Shown piece after piece: positions 1 through 9,060 of a stretch of 64,000 nt of DNA. The translations under genes and the position numbers were made by a program. Under the pieces are notes generated by a model. It did not search any database and was not told the origin of the DNA. It was given only the letters and a program-made list of their open reading frames with translations. Source of the DNA: Janthinobacterium sp. 64 (GTDB lineage: Bacteria > Pseudomonadota > Gammaproteobacteria > Burkholderiales > Burkholderiaceae_D); the NCBI RefSeq assembly GCF_002813325.1, contig NZ_PHUG01000001.1, positions 62,001 through 126,000 on the forward strand. Reading direction: 5' to 3'. Position 1 is the stretch's first letter, and every line of letters begins with the position of its first letter.

Positions 1-44
1 TCCCTGAATGTGAGTGCATCCGCATGCGCGAAAGGCTTGCAAGC

Positions 45-64
45 GGCACGGCTGATGCCGTGCC
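45..64. terminator. GC-rich hairpin, possible terminator
   Basis: Perfect 8-bp stem (GGCACGGC / GCCGTGCC) with a TGAT loop, followed on the plus strand by an AT-rich stretch (ATATTTGCCTATTTT). It could end transcription of a gene entering from the left edge. The T tract is interrupted, so this is moderate evidence. No gene is seen in 1-130. Confidence 0.45.
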
Positions 65-130
65 ATATTTGCCTATTTTACAACATCCAGGGGAGGCTCG
101 GCGGATAAATAGAGCGTTCGTTCGGTTTTT

Positions 131-670
131 TCAGGCGTCAGCGTGTTCCTTGCGCCGTTCAAAGTACAGCAGATCCGACCAGGCATCCTGGAAGCGCATG
201 GCTTTTTCCGAGTGGCCATATTGGTGAAAGCCGTTGCGCTGCATGACGGCGATCGACCCCAGGTTTTGCGGCCGCGCTGTCGCTTCCACGCGCCACAGTT
301 CCAGTGTGCCGAACGCCTCTTCCAGCAACAGGGCGACCACGCGCGTGGCGTAGCCGCGTCCGCCGAACCGTTCGCCGATGCGATAACCGAGCGTCGCCTT
401 GTTGAAGTAGGGGCGCGTGACGGCCGTCAGGTTGACCCTGCCGATGATTTGTCCGTCCAGCTTGGCCAGGTACTGGTAAGCGAGGTCTTGCTGGCGCTCG
501 CGCTGCGCCTGCTCAATGGCGGCGGCGATGGCTTCCTGGTGGTAATAGGACGGTGCGCGCGCCGTGACCCAGCTTTCAAAATACGCCCGGTTGTCCAGTT
601 CGAAGGCCAGCAAGGCAGGAAGGTCGGCGCTGGAGGGTGGGAGCAACTGAAGGCGGTCGAGGTCTGGCAT
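131..670 (-). CDS. GNAT family N-acetyltransferase (RimJ/RimL-like)
   Basis: A 179-aa acetyl-CoA-dependent N-acyltransferase. The family's acetyl-CoA pyrophosphate-binding segment is visible as GYRIGERFGGRGYATR at about residues 95-110, followed by the C-terminal 'ELWRVEATARPQNLGS...RNGF' pattern typical of RimJ/RimL proteins that acetylate protein N-termini or small amines. The length fits the family (170-190 aa). The ATG at 670 gives a complete N-terminal strand. The gene is divergent from the VOC gene with 81 bp between them. The substrate cannot be told from sequence; a ribosomal-protein or antibiotic-type acceptor would be a guess. Confidence 0.85.
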   Translation of the reverse strand: MPDLDRLQLLPPSSADLPALLAFELDNRAYFESWVTARAPSYYHQEAIAAAIEQAQRERQQDLAYQYLAKLDGQIIGRVNLTAVTRPYFNKATLGYRIGERFGGRGYATRVVALLLEEAFGTLELWRVEATARPQNLGSIAVMQRNGFHQYGHSEKAMRFQDAWSDLLYFERRKEHADA

Positions 671-751
671 GGAATCGTGTCGGAAAGCGATACGCCATTA
701 TAATCAGCTGGCGCATTTCGCCGCACATGCTTGAATTCATGAAGGAGCAGC

Positions 752-1144
752 ATGCTGTCCCATCTCTGCCTCGGCACCAACGACTTTCCCCGCGCCTACG
801 CCTTCTACACGGCCCTGCTGGGAGAACTCGATTTGATCGAGAAATTTCATGATCCGGCCAAGCCCTGGGCGGGCTGGATGGCGCAGCAGGCGCCGCGCCC
901 CCTGTTCGTGCTGACGGCGCCCCACGACGGCTTGCCGGCGACGCCAGGCAATGGCCAGATGACGGCCTGGCTGGCAGCCAGCCGCGCCCAGGTGGACCGC
1001 AGCTACCAGGCCGCGCTGGCGCTGGGCGCCGTGTGCGAGGGGCCACCCGGCTTGCGGCCCCATTATCACGCCAGTTATTATGGCGCCTACTTCCGCGACC
1101 TCGACGGCAACAAGCTTTGCGTCTGCTGCCACGCCGAAGAATGA
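752..1144 (+). CDS. VOC (glyoxalase/bleomycin resistance-type) family protein
   Basis: A 130-aa vicinal oxygen chelate protein. It starts with the usual 'HLCLGTNDFPRAYAFY' beta-alpha unit and ends with 'YGAYFRDLDGNKLCVCCH', which carries the family's late Asp-Gly-Asn-Lys turn and metal-ligand Glu/His region. Small single-domain VOC proteins of this type are often annotated as glyoxalase-like or dioxygenase-like with unknown substrate. AAGGAG lies 6-7 nt before the ATG at 752, which supports the start. It converges with the DinB-like gene, one base apart. Confidence 0.85.
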   Translation: MLSHLCLGTNDFPRAYAFYTALLGELDLIEKFHDPAKPWAGWMAQQAPRPLFVLTAPHDGLPATPGNGQMTAWLAASRAQVDRSYQAALALGAVCEGPPGLRPHYHASYYGAYFRDLDGNKLCVCCHAEE

Positions 1145-1145
1145 T

Positions 1146-1730
1146 TCAGCGCGGGCCCCAGACGTCGTCTTCCGTCCAGCCCAGTTCCAGGAAATCCTGC
1201 GCCCGCTCGCCCGCTTCGCCAGCGCAATAGAATTCGTCGAGCTGGGGCGCTTCGATGCGCGTGCCCGCCAGCATGGCATGCACTTGCCCCCGGTGGTGGA
1301 TCTGGTGCTGGAACACATGCGCCAGCAGGCGCTGGCGCGTGTCGATTTGCGGATTGTCGCGCAGGATCGTCACGGGCCGCGCCAGGTCTGCATCGCACAG
1401 GCTGCGGCAATGGGCGATCAGGCGCAGGTCCGAGGCGCGCTGCGCCGCCTGCAGCGCGGCGCAGTCGGTAAATGGCTCGTCCTTTTCAAAGAAGACATAG
1501 CAGTCGGCGTGGGGCGCTGCGCCGCGCAGCTCGCGTTCGAGCGCGTCGAGATAAAACCAGTCGCATGTGAGGATGTGGTTCAGGGTAAACTGGATGGTGG
1601 GGAAAAAACTCACGCGCGTGGCCTGGAATTCGGCCTGGGTCAGTTGCCCGCAAGCCTTCAGCAGGCGGTGGTTGGCCCAGGCGTTGTTGTACGCCTGGCT
1701 GGTGATGTAGTGCGCAAGTGGATTGTTCAT
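1146..1730 (-). CDS. DinB family protein
   Basis: A 194-aa four-helix DinB/YfiT-type protein. The helix-bundle metal-site histidines are seen in 'TLNHILTCDWFYLDAL' (about residue 45) and 'LAHVFQHQIHHRGQVHAML' (about residue 140), the usual H...HxxxH pattern for a divalent metal. The family includes thiol transferases and damage-inducible proteins; the reaction here is unknown. The frame is open further upstream to 2012, but that would overlap the HDOD gene. The ATG at 1730 begins the conserved domain (MNNPLAHYI), so it is preferred. Confidence 0.8.
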   Translation of the reverse strand: MNNPLAHYITSQAYNNAWANHRLLKACGQLTQAEFQATRVSFFPTIQFTLNHILTCDWFYLDALERELRGAAPHADCYVFFEKDEPFTDCAALQAAQRASDLRLIAHCRSLCDADLARPVTILRDNPQIDTRQRLLAHVFQHQIHHRGQVHAMLAGTRIEAPQLDEFYCAGEAGERAQDFLELGWTEDDVWGPR

Positions 1731-1893
1731 GCTGGATCGCCTGTCGAGCAGGGCAGGGTTTATGTCGTGCCACTTTAGCATGTTGCGGCAGGTGGACAAA
1801 GCATTCACGCCAGCCGCACCAGTGCTGCTGTCATCAAGTAGAATCACGGAGCGAACTTCGCGATAATGATGCATACAGGGCTTGGATAGCAAA

Positions 1894-2895
1894 ATGGGCT
1901 GGATAGGAAAATTACTGAACGGCGGCGACGAAAAAGGCAAGCCTGCGCCAGCCACTGCGGCGGCTCCCGAGGCGACACGGCAGCCAGCCACCATCACCGA
2001 AATCGATGCCATGTACTACCGCTGGCTGGCGGCTGCGGCTGCGGGTTCTGCGCAGGCTCCGGCCGAGACCGAACAGCAGATTCTGGACGAATTGGCGCGC
2101 CTGGCCCGTGAACCGATCGCTGGCGCCGCGCTGGTGCCGCGCATTCCCGCCATCATTCCGCAGTTGATGCGTACCTTGCAAGATGAAAACATGAGCGCGG
2201 CCAAGCTGTCGACCCAGCTGGCCCAGGACGTGCTGCTGGTCGCCGAGGTCTACCGCGAAGCGAACCGGCCCTGCTACCAGTCGCGCTATAACGCCAGCCC
2301 GTCGATCAGCAACATGGAAGGCGCCATCATGCTGCTCGGGCAAAACGGCATGCGCATGCTGCTCGCCCGCGTCGCCTTCCGTCCCATCGTCAGCATGCAA
2401 AGCGGCGGGCTGACCGTGCGCACGGCGCCGCTGATCTGGCGCCAGTCCGAAAAATGTGCACTGGCGGCCAGCCTGGTCGCGCCAACGATGCATGCCAACG
2501 CCTTCGATGCCTATCTCGCGGGGCTGATGGCCAATGTCGGCCTGGTGGTGGCGTTCCGGCTGATCGACCAGATGCATGCGCCCGATGTCTTTCCGCAATC
2601 GGACGCTTTCATTGCGCAAGTGTTTGCGCAAGCGCGCATCTTGTCGGTACGGATTGCCGAATTATGGGAATTTCCCCAGTCCGTGACCCGCGCGATCGGG
2701 CAGGCGGGCGTCGATGCCGATGCCGATGCCGATGCCGATCCGCAGGCGCAGGCGCTGGCGCTGGGCGAGCGCTTGAGCAAGCTGCGCATGCTGGCCGATA
2801 GCGGCCGCTTTCCTGCCGACGATCCCTTCGTGACGACCGGACTGGGCAAGAGTGAGCTGCTGGCGTTCGGCAAACTGGCCGACGACGACGAGTGA
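1894..2895 (+). CDS. HDOD domain signalling protein
   Basis: A 333-aa protein with an HDOD domain over about residues 75-265 (helical, HD-fold related but without catalytic histidine-aspartate pairs). HDOD proteins relay signals in motility, c-di-GMP and stress pathways. The first 60 residues are low-complexity (Ala/Pro-rich). Near the C-terminus an Ala-Asp dipeptide repeat is encoded by four tandem GATGCC hexamers. The ATG at 1894 is preferred to the in-frame TTG at 1882; no Shine-Dalgarno decides it. It converges with the livF-type gene (26 bp apart). Confidence 0.8.
   Translation: MGWIGKLLNGGDEKGKPAPATAAAPEATRQPATITEIDAMYYRWLAAAAAGSAQAPAETEQQILDELARLAREPIAGAALVPRIPAIIPQLMRTLQDENMSAAKLSTQLAQDVLLVAEVYREANRPCYQSRYNASPSISNMEGAIMLLGQNGMRMLLARVAFRPIVSMQSGGLTVRTAPLIWRQSEKCALAASLVAPTMHANAFDAYLAGLMANVGLVVAFRLIDQMHAPDVFPQSDAFIAQVFAQARILSVRIAELWEFPQSVTRAIGQAGVDADADADADPQAQALALGERLSKLRMLADSGRFPADDPFVTTGLGKSELLAFGKLADDDE
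2713..2736 (+). repeat. GATGCC hexanucleotide tandem repeat inside the HDOD gene
   Basis: Four perfect copies of GATGCC in a row, encoding alternating Asp and Ala. Copy number changes would lengthen or shorten the linker without shifting the frame. Confidence 0.85.
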
Positions 2896-2921
2896 TGCCA
2901 GCCGCGTGCGGCGGATATCCC

Positions 2922-3623
2922 TCAGCGCGCAAAATACAGTTCATGCAGGTGATCGAGGTCGACGTCATCGGCTTTTTGCGACAGTGCCACTTTGCCGCTT
3001 TGCATCAGGTAGACGTGGTCGGCCACGCCCACGGCGCGCGCCGTATTCTGTTCCACGAGAATGATGGTGCGCCTGCCGTCGTTCAGGCGCGCGAGGATCT
3101 CGAACAGCTCGTTGACCACCAGCGGCGCCAGGCCCAGCGAAGGCTCGTCGATGATCAGCAGCGACGGGTCCGACATCAGGCCGCGCGCCATGGCCAGCAT
3201 CTGCGCCTCGCCACCCGAGAGTGACCCGGCCAGCTGGCGGCGCCGCTCGTGCAGGCGCGGGAACATGGCGTAGGCCTCGGCCAGGCGCGCCGGCATGTGG
3301 CGGCGGTGCTCTTTCGGAAACGCGCCCATGATCAGGTTTTCTTCCACGCTCATGTCGCGAAACGTCATGCGCCCCTCGGGGATCATCGTCACCCTCGCAT
3401 CGCTCATCTTCCACGTCGGCGTGCCGTTGATGGGAGTGCCATCGAGCGCGATGCTGCCCGCACCGACGGGCAGCAACCCCATGATGGCGCGCAGCAGCGT
3501 GGTCTTGCCGGCGCCGTTCGGGCCGATGATGGTGGTCAGCTTGCCCTTCTGGATGGACAGCGACACATCCCACAGCACATTGATGGCGCCATAGCCGGCG
3601 CGCAGGTTTTCTATCTCAAGCAT
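2922..3623 (-). CDS. livF: Branched-chain amino acid-type ABC transporter, ATPase LivF
   Basis: A 233-aa ABC ATPase, the usual LivF length. Walker A is GPNGAGKTT (about residues 34-42), the signature is LSGGEAQ (about 134), and Walker B is SLLIIDEPSLGL. LivF proteins pair with LivG under the LivH/LivM permeases to import hydrophobic amino acids, amides or aromatic and aliphatic acids. Its start overlaps the end of livG by 8 nt, so translation is probably coupled. It is the last gene of the operon that begins with the IclR regulator at 11087. The CoA ligase and dehydrogenase upstream suggest that the cargo is a carboxylate rather than an amino acid; this is inference. Confidence 0.92.
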   Translation of the reverse strand: MLEIENLRAGYGAINVLWDVSLSIQKGKLTTIIGPNGAGKTTLLRAIMGLLPVGAGSIALDGTPINGTPTWKMSDARVTMIPEGRMTFRDMSVEENLIMGAFPKEHRRHMPARLAEAYAMFPRLHERRRQLAGSLSGGEAQMLAMARGLMSDPSLLIIDEPSLGLAPLVVNELFEILARLNDGRRTIILVEQNTARAVGVADHVYLMQSGKVALSQKADDVDLDHLHELYFAR

Positions 3624-4329
3624 GGGCTGCTCCCGTATAACTTTCGATCACGGCCGGATCGCGGAAGACGGCATCGGGCGTGCCATCGGCGATCAGCTGG
3701 CCAAAATTGAGCACGGCCACGCGCTGGCACAGATTGCTGATGGTTTCGATGTCGTGCTCGATCATGACGATGCCCACGCCAAAGGCCGCGTGCAAGTCCT
3801 TCAGCATGCCCATGAAACGGCGCTTGCCGTTCGTTTCCAGGCCGGCCAGCACTTCATCGAGCAGCAGCAGTTTCGGGTTCGTCGCCAGCGCCTTGGCCAC
3901 TTCCAGCGCCTTCAATTCCGTCAGCGCCAGTTCGCTGGCCGCATCGCGCCCGGCCTTGTCAAGCAGGCTCGTAAAATCGAGGATTTCATCGATCTTGCGC
4001 ATGTCCACCTTGCCAGTGCCGAAGCGCTGTGCCACGATCAGATTTTCGCGCACCGTCAGTTCATGCATCGGTTGCGGAATCTGGAAGGTGCGGCCCAGCC
4101 CCAGGCGCGCGCGCTGGTACATGGGCGTGGCCATGATGTCGCGCCCTTCGAAGCGGATGCCGCCGCTGGTGGGGCGTACGAGCCCGGAAATGGCATTGAA
4201 CAGGGTGGTCTTGCCGGCGCCGTTCGCGCCCACGAGGCCGATCACGTCGTGGCTGCCCACGTTCAAGGTGACGGAATCGACGGCCGTCAGGCCGCCGAAG
4301 CGCACGGACACATTATCGAGTTCAAGCAT
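3616..4329 (-). CDS. livG: Branched-chain amino acid-type ABC transporter, ATPase LivG
   Basis: A 237-aa ABC ATPase with Walker A GANGAGKTT and Walker B LLLLDEVLAGL. In place of the canonical LSGGQ signature it reads 'ALTELKALEVAKAL', a variant seen in one LivG-like subfamily. The length is slightly short for LivG (about 255 aa) and matches that subfamily. It overlaps livM by 8 nt and livF by 8 nt. It acts at the cytoplasmic face with LivF to energise the LivH/LivM channel. Confidence 0.9.
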   Translation of the reverse strand: MLELDNVSVRFGGLTAVDSVTLNVGSHDVIGLVGANGAGKTTLFNAISGLVRPTSGGIRFEGRDIMATPMYQRARLGLGRTFQIPQPMHELTVRENLIVAQRFGTGKVDMRKIDEILDFTSLLDKAGRDAASELALTELKALEVAKALATNPKLLLLDEVLAGLETNGKRRFMGMLKDLHAAFGVGIVMIEHDIETISNLCQRVAVLNFGQLIADGTPDAVFRDPAVIESYTGAAHA

Positions 4330-5305
4330 GTGATTTCTCCTTCGCTTTCTCCTTGACCAGCGCTTTTTTCAGCCATTTTTGCAGCAGCGGCAGCAAGCCG
4401 TTCGGACTGAAGACGATCATCGCCACCAGCAGCACGCCCAGCACCAGCTGGTGGCCAGTGGGGATCAGCGACTTGAAAATCAGCTGGTCGACCAGGTAGA
4501 CCACCACGGCGCCCAGCACGGGGCCGAGTATCGTGCGGTAGCCGCCGAAGATGGCCGCCACGATGGGCAAGGTCACCCACAGACTATTGAAGGCGTAGTC
4601 GGGCTCCAGGAAGTTGATGTAATGGGCGTTGAATGCGCCGAACAGGCCCGCCATGAAGGCTGACACGAGCAGCATCGCGCCTTTGAGCAAGGTGCTGTTG
4701 ACGCCGACGACGCGCGTGGCGTCTTCGCTGTCGTGCATGGCGCGCAGGGCGATGCCGTAATGGCTGGCGCGGATGCGGCTGTAGGCCAAGGCGCATGCCA
4801 CCACCAGGGTCAGCACGACCAGGTAGGCGCCCGTCTTGCTGGCCAGATCAAAACCGAAGACGGTGGGCAGGGCGGGAATATTGTTGATGCCGCCGGCGCC
4901 GCCCGTCACCGAGCTCCATTCCGTGGCCAGGATGCGGAAGATGTGCGCATAGGCGAGGATGGCCAGCGCAAAATATGGCCCGCGCAGCCGCAGCACGGGC
5001 AGCATGATGACGGCGGCGATGGCCGCGCCCGCGCCACCGAGCAGCATGGCGGCAAACACGGGCAGGCCCAGTTTCACGGTGGCCAGCGCGGAGACATATG
5101 CGCCCACGCCGAAGAAGGCCGCATGGCCGAAGCTGACCATGCCGCCCAGGTTCCCCAGCAGGGCCCAGGACATGGCCACGCCGCCGATGATCAGGGCCGC
5201 CACCACCATGCTCATCACGTACTGGTTGGCGCCCAGGGCCAGCGGCACGGCGACGTAGGCGGCCAGCAGCATGCCCGCCGTGGAAAGGACAGTTGAGCGC
5301 TTCAT
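4322..5305 (-). CDS. livM: Branched-chain amino acid-type ABC transporter, permease LivM
   Basis: A 327-aa polytopic membrane protein with about nine to ten hydrophobic segments. It carries the LivM-type signatures 'GGMVSFGHAAFFGVGAY' and 'RIRASHYGIALRAMHDSEDATRVVGVN' (the cytoplasmic ATPase-contact loop). The ATG at 5305 was chosen because it overlaps the livH stop by 4 nt (ATGA) and begins the first hydrophobic helix. An open frame continues upstream only because it shadows livH. Confidence 0.92.
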   Translation of the reverse strand: MKRSTVLSTAGMLLAAYVAVPLALGANQYVMSMVVAALIIGGVAMSWALLGNLGGMVSFGHAAFFGVGAYVSALATVKLGLPVFAAMLLGGAGAAIAAVIMLPVLRLRGPYFALAILAYAHIFRILATEWSSVTGGAGGINNIPALPTVFGFDLASKTGAYLVVLTLVVACALAYSRIRASHYGIALRAMHDSEDATRVVGVNSTLLKGAMLLVSAFMAGLFGAFNAHYINFLEPDYAFNSLWVTLPIVAAIFGGYRTILGPVLGAVVVYLVDQLIFKSLIPTGHQLVLGVLLVAMIVFSPNGLLPLLQKWLKKALVKEKAKEKSHA

Positions 5306-6174
5306 CCGCGCCTCCGTTGTGCGCCGAACAAGCCGTTCGGCATGATGAACAGCACCAGCAGGAACAGCACCATGCCGGACAATTCCTGCAGCGCGGAGCT
5401 GGCCAGGGTGACGGTCAGCGCTTCGGCCACGCCCAGCAGCACGGCAGCCAGCAGCACGCCGGGAATCGAGCCGATGCCGGCCAATACCGTGATGATGAAG
5501 GCTTTCACCGTCAGCGCGCCGCCGTAGGCGGGCTGGATCACGCCATAGCTGAACAGGGCCACGCCGGCAAACGCAGCCAGGATGCCGGCGACCAGAAAGG
5601 ACACCAGTTCCGTGCGGCCCGGGTCGATGCCCATCAGCTTGGCCGCGTCGCGGTTGCTGGAGACGGCGCGCACGGCGCGGCCATACCAGCTCGTCGACAG
5701 CCAGCGCCACAGGGCCGCCATCAGCACCAGGCTGACGCCAAAGAAAATCACTTCGCTGCGCATGCTGAAAAATGGGCCGATTTCAAACCCTTCCTGCAGC
5801 CAGCTCGACGAGGTCGAGCGGATGTCCGCCTTCCATACCAGCAAAATGAAATTAGTGAGTATTACGCCGATGCCGTAGGTGAGGATCAGCGAATTGATTT
5901 CGCGGTCTTTCTTGATGCGGCTGACGATCAGGTACACGCCCACGGACGTGAGGCTGACGATCACCAGCGCGATGGGGATGGCGAACATGGGCCCCAGGCC
6001 CAGGCCAGATTCGACGCTGTAGGCGATGTAGGCGGCCAGCAGCACCAGTTCGCCGTGCGCCAGGTTGATCACTTTCATGGTGCCGAAGACCAGCGCCAGT
6101 CCCAGTGCGATCAGGGCGTAGGAGCCGCCCTGCAGCAAGCCTGAATACAGGGCTTGCAAGATTAATTCCGTCAT
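5302..6174 (-). CDS. livH: Branched-chain amino acid-type ABC transporter, permease LivH
   Basis: A 290-aa permease of the expected LivH length, with 'LQALYSGLLQGGSYALIALGL' at the N-terminus and 'RAVSSNRDAAKLMGIDP' as the EAA-like loop that contacts the ATPases. It forms the heterodimeric channel with LivM. It follows the binding-protein gene after about 105 nt that holds a stable hairpin. Confidence 0.92.
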   Translation of the reverse strand: MTELILQALYSGLLQGGSYALIALGLALVFGTMKVINLAHGELVLLAAYIAYSVESGLGLGPMFAIPIALVIVSLTSVGVYLIVSRIKKDREINSLILTYGIGVILTNFILLVWKADIRSTSSSWLQEGFEIGPFFSMRSEVIFFGVSLVLMAALWRWLSTSWYGRAVRAVSSNRDAAKLMGIDPGRTELVSFLVAGILAAFAGVALFSYGVIQPAYGGALTVKAFIITVLAGIGSIPGVLLAAVLLGVAEALTVTLASSALQELSGMVLFLLVLFIMPNGLFGAQRRRG

Positions 6175-6239
6175 GTCGTCATCCCGTCAGGCAGCCCTGG
6201 CGCATCGCCAAAGATGCACCAGGACTGCCGTTCATCGGT

Positions 6240-6258
6240 GCGCGCCCGGCAGGCGCGC
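6240..6258 (-). promoter_or_regulatory. Intercistronic hairpin between binding-protein and livH genes
   Basis: Perfect 7-bp inverted repeat GCGCGCC / GGCGCGC with a 5-nt loop and no T tract. Such hairpins after a binding-protein gene commonly stabilise the upstream mRNA or partly attenuate read-through, giving more binding protein than permease. That role is inferred from position. Confidence 0.45.
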
Positions 6259-6279
6259 GCGTGTGCAGCGGGAGGCTGC

Positions 6280-7446
6280 CTACCAGGGCAGGGCCGGATA
6301 GGCCAGCTTGCCCGTCGCGTGCTCCTTCGGCCAGACGATCACCACCTTCTTGTCCTGGTGCTGCGCCATGCGGTGCACGAAGTTCAGGTTGTCGCCATTG
6401 GCGGCAAACTGCACGCGGCCGATCAGGGTGTCGCGGTCCGTCTTGCGCATCTCGTCGGCCACGCCGCCTTTCTTGAGCGTGCCCTTGTCGGCCGCGCGCG
6501 CGATCGCTTCGAACAGCAGCATCGATTGCACATAGCCGAACTGGCCCAGGTAGTCGGGCTCCTTCTTGTACAGCTGCTTGTAGGCGTCGCTGAAAGCCTT
6601 GCCGTCGGCCGTCTTGAATTCCGTGGGGAAGGGCAGCAGGGCCGTGCCGAACACATTCGGCATCAGGTCGGGGAAGTCGGTTGCCATCTTCGGCGTGGCC
6701 AGCGACCACACGCCCACCATGGCCTTGATCTTCGGTTTCAGGACGCGCGCGGCGCGGATGATGCCCACGTAATCGTTTTCGTAGCCGACCATGGCCACGA
6801 CTTCCGATTTATCCTGCAGCTTGATCTTGTTGATGATGGGCTTGAAGTCCGTAATGGCCGGGTCGAACGAATGCGTCGTCACTTTCACGCCCTTGGCCGC
6901 CAGGGCCTTTTCCACGTCTTTCGCCAGGCCTGTGGTGGCGTCCTTGGTCGAATACACGATGGAGACGGACTTGGCGCCCACGTCCTGCAGCAATCCCAGC
7001 ATGGCTTTTTCGTAGCCGGCCGTGTTATTGATGCGGAAAAAATTCTTGCGTCCGCTGGCCACCAGGCTGTCGTCCACGCCGCCCGAGGTGATGTAGACGA
7101 GGCCCAGCTTATTGGCCGTGTCCGAGGCGGGCGAAATATTGTTCGAGCCATAGCCGCCCGTGATGGCCACCACGCCCTGGCTGGCCAGCTTTTCCACGGC
7201 GGCGATGGCCTTGGCGGGCGCCGATTCGTCGTCGACGGTGATGATCTTGATCGTGTGCTTGCCGTTGGTCTTGTTGAAGACTTCGGCCGCGACCATGATC
7301 CCTTCCTGCATGCCGGCGCCGACGCGCGCCAGGTTGCCCGTCAGCGGGATTTCCGCGCCGACCAGGAATTCGTCGGCGCTGGCCTGCGTCATCCAGGCGC
7401 TGGCAACCAGCGCTGCCATGGCGATGCGTGTGTAGGTGAGTTTCAT
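6280..7446 (-). CDS. ABC transporter substrate-binding protein (Leu/Ile/Val-binding family)
   Basis: A 388-aa periplasmic type-I binding protein. The Sec signal peptide is about residues 1-24 (cleavage after QASA). The mature start 'DEFLVGAEIPLTGNLARVGAGMQEG' is the family's ligand-binding entry. A strong GGAGGAG lies just before the ATG at 7446. It is the first transport gene after the CoA-ligase gene (60 bp away). Binding proteins of this group recognise amino acids, amides, short acids and aromatic acids; the ligand is not identifiable here. Confidence 0.9.
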   Translation of the reverse strand: MKLTYTRIAMAALVASAWMTQASADEFLVGAEIPLTGNLARVGAGMQEGIMVAAEVFNKTNGKHTIKIITVDDESAPAKAIAAVEKLASQGVVAITGGYGSNNISPASDTANKLGLVYITSGGVDDSLVASGRKNFFRINNTAGYEKAMLGLLQDVGAKSVSIVYSTKDATTGLAKDVEKALAAKGVKVTTHSFDPAITDFKPIINKIKLQDKSEVVAMVGYENDYVGIIRAARVLKPKIKAMVGVWSLATPKMATDFPDLMPNVFGTALLPFPTEFKTADGKAFSDAYKQLYKKEPDYLGQFGYVQSMLLFEAIARAADKGTLKKGGVADEMRKTDRDTLIGRVQFAANGDNLNFVHRMAQHQDKKVVIVWPKEHATGKLAYPALPW

Positions 7447-7506
7447 CGTGTCTCCTCCGGTGATGTGGCTTGGTGTTATTGTCGGGTCTGGTACTACATG
7501 GTTAAC

Positions 7507-9060
7507 TTACCGGGCATTCTGCGCCATTTGCCGCAGCTGCCCTTTTAAAATCTTGCCCGTGGCGGCGGCCGGCAGCGCTTCCATGACGATGATGGCGGAC
7601 GGGCATTTATAGGGCGACAGCGTTTGCGCCAGCCAGGCCTGCAATTGTGCCACGCTGGCGGGCTGGCGCGGGTCCAGCTCCACATAGGCGATGACATCCT
7701 CGTTGCCATCGGCCAGCGTTCGCCCGACCACTGCCGACTGCACCACGCAGGGATGGGCGTTGAGCGCCGTTTCCACTTCCAGCGGATATACATTGAAGCC
7801 GGAGCGGATGATCAATTCCTTGGTGCGGCCCACGATGAAGAGGGCGCCGTCCGGGTCCTGGCGCGCCATGTCGCCCGTGTTGAGCCAGCCGCCGTCGCGC
7901 ATGGTGGCCGCCGTCATGGCCGGTTCGCGGTAATAGCCAGCCATGATGTTCGGCCCGCGTATCCACAATTCTCCCGGCTCGCCCGCCGCCACGTCCAGGC
8001 CGGCCACGTCCACCACGCGCACTTCCACGCCCGGGATCGGCATGCCGACGGAATCGTCGCGGCGCGGCGCATCCAGGCGCGTCTGGCTGATGGTGGGCGC
8101 GCTTTCCGTCATGCCGTAGCCATTGTGCAGCGCGGTGCCCAGCAGCTTTTCCACCTCGTGCTTGAGCGACGGCGCCAGCGGCGAGCCGCCCGCATACGCA
8201 AAGCGCAGCCGCGTCGGCAGGGGAGTCTCCGCGCCGCCCAGGGTTTGCAGCAGCTTGGCGTACATGGCGGGCACGCCCTGCACGATGGTCAACTCATCGT
8301 CTTTCAATGCGGCCAGCAGGCCGTCGACGGTAAAGCGCGGCACCAGGTACAGCGCGGCGCCCGCATGCAGGCTGCCCAGGGCCACCGAGGCCAGGCCGTA
8401 CACGTGCGAAATCGGCAGCACGCCGTAGGCGCGGTCGCTGCGCGTCAAGCCACGCAGGGTGCTGGACACGGCGGCGATGAACAGCAGGTTGCGGTGCGTG
8501 AGCATCACGCCTTTCGATTGTCCCGTCGTGCCCGTCGTGTAGATCAGCGCGGCCACCTGTTCGTTGTCGGGCACGCAGGCTTCCGGAATGGACGCTGCAT
8601 TCAATGCTCCCGCCAGCAGCTCACCCATGCCGTCGACCGTGGCGCTGGCCGCGCCCAGACGTGCCGCATGCGCGGCCGCTTCCGGGGAGGCGCCGGCCAG
8701 GAACAGCACGCGCCGCGCCGAGCAGTGGCCTGCGATGCTGTCGATCTCGCGCGCCGACAGCCGCGCATTGACGTTGACGATCCACGCATCGATGCTGGCG
8801 CAGGCAAAGATCAGCGCCACCTGCAGTGCGCTGTTTTCGCCCACCACCATCAGGCGGTCGCCGGCGCGCACGTCGAGCTGGCGCAGCAGCTGCGCTGCAC
8901 TTTCCACACTGTGCTGCAGCTGGGCGTAGGTCCAGTGGCGGCCACCTTCATGCAGCGCCGGCGCGTCAGGCGCGCGCGCGGCCCAGTAGGCGGGGATGGC
9001 CGACAGGCGCGCCGGCAAGCCGGCCAGCAGGGCAGGGATGTCCATCGCGGTCGCCGTCAC
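7507..9060 (-). CDS. Class I AMP-forming acyl-CoA synthetase/ligase
   Basis: A 517-aa ANL-superfamily enzyme that activates a carboxylic acid to its CoA thioester using ATP. The P-loop-like motif 'ALIYTTGTTGQSKGVMLTH' is at about residues 165-180. 'NGYGMTES' (A5), 'LNTGDMARQDPDG' (A7) and 'GRTKELIIRSGFNVYPLEVE' (A8 hinge) are all intact, and the catalytic Lys is in 'TGKILKGQLR' near the C-terminus. The start overlaps the dehydrogenase stop (ATGA). Together with the importer it would trap and activate the imported acid. Medium-chain, branched or aromatic acids are possible. Confidence 0.92.
   Translation of the reverse strand: MTATAMDIPALLAGLPARLSAIPAYWAARAPDAPALHEGGRHWTYAQLQHSVESAAQLLRQLDVRAGDRLMVVGENSALQVALIFACASIDAWIVNVNARLSAREIDSIAGHCSARRVLFLAGASPEAAAHAARLGAASATVDGMGELLAGALNAASIPEACVPDNEQVAALIYTTGTTGQSKGVMLTHRNLLFIAAVSSTLRGLTRSDRAYGVLPISHVYGLASVALGSLHAGAALYLVPRFTVDGLLAALKDDELTIVQGVPAMYAKLLQTLGGAETPLPTRLRFAYAGGSPLAPSLKHEVEKLLGTALHNGYGMTESAPTISQTRLDAPRRDDSVGMPIPGVEVRVVDVAGLDVAAGEPGELWIRGPNIMAGYYREPAMTAATMRDGGWLNTGDMARQDPDGALFIVGRTKELIIRSGFNVYPLEVETALNAHPCVVQSAVVGRTLADGNEDVIAYVELDPRQPASVAQLQAWLAQTLSPYKCPSAIIVMEALPAAATGKILKGQLRQMAQNAR

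Noticed and set aside
4322..5710. Long version of LivM (462 aa)
   Set aside because: The extra N-terminus shadows livH; the ATG at 5305 overlaps livH's stop and matches LivM length.
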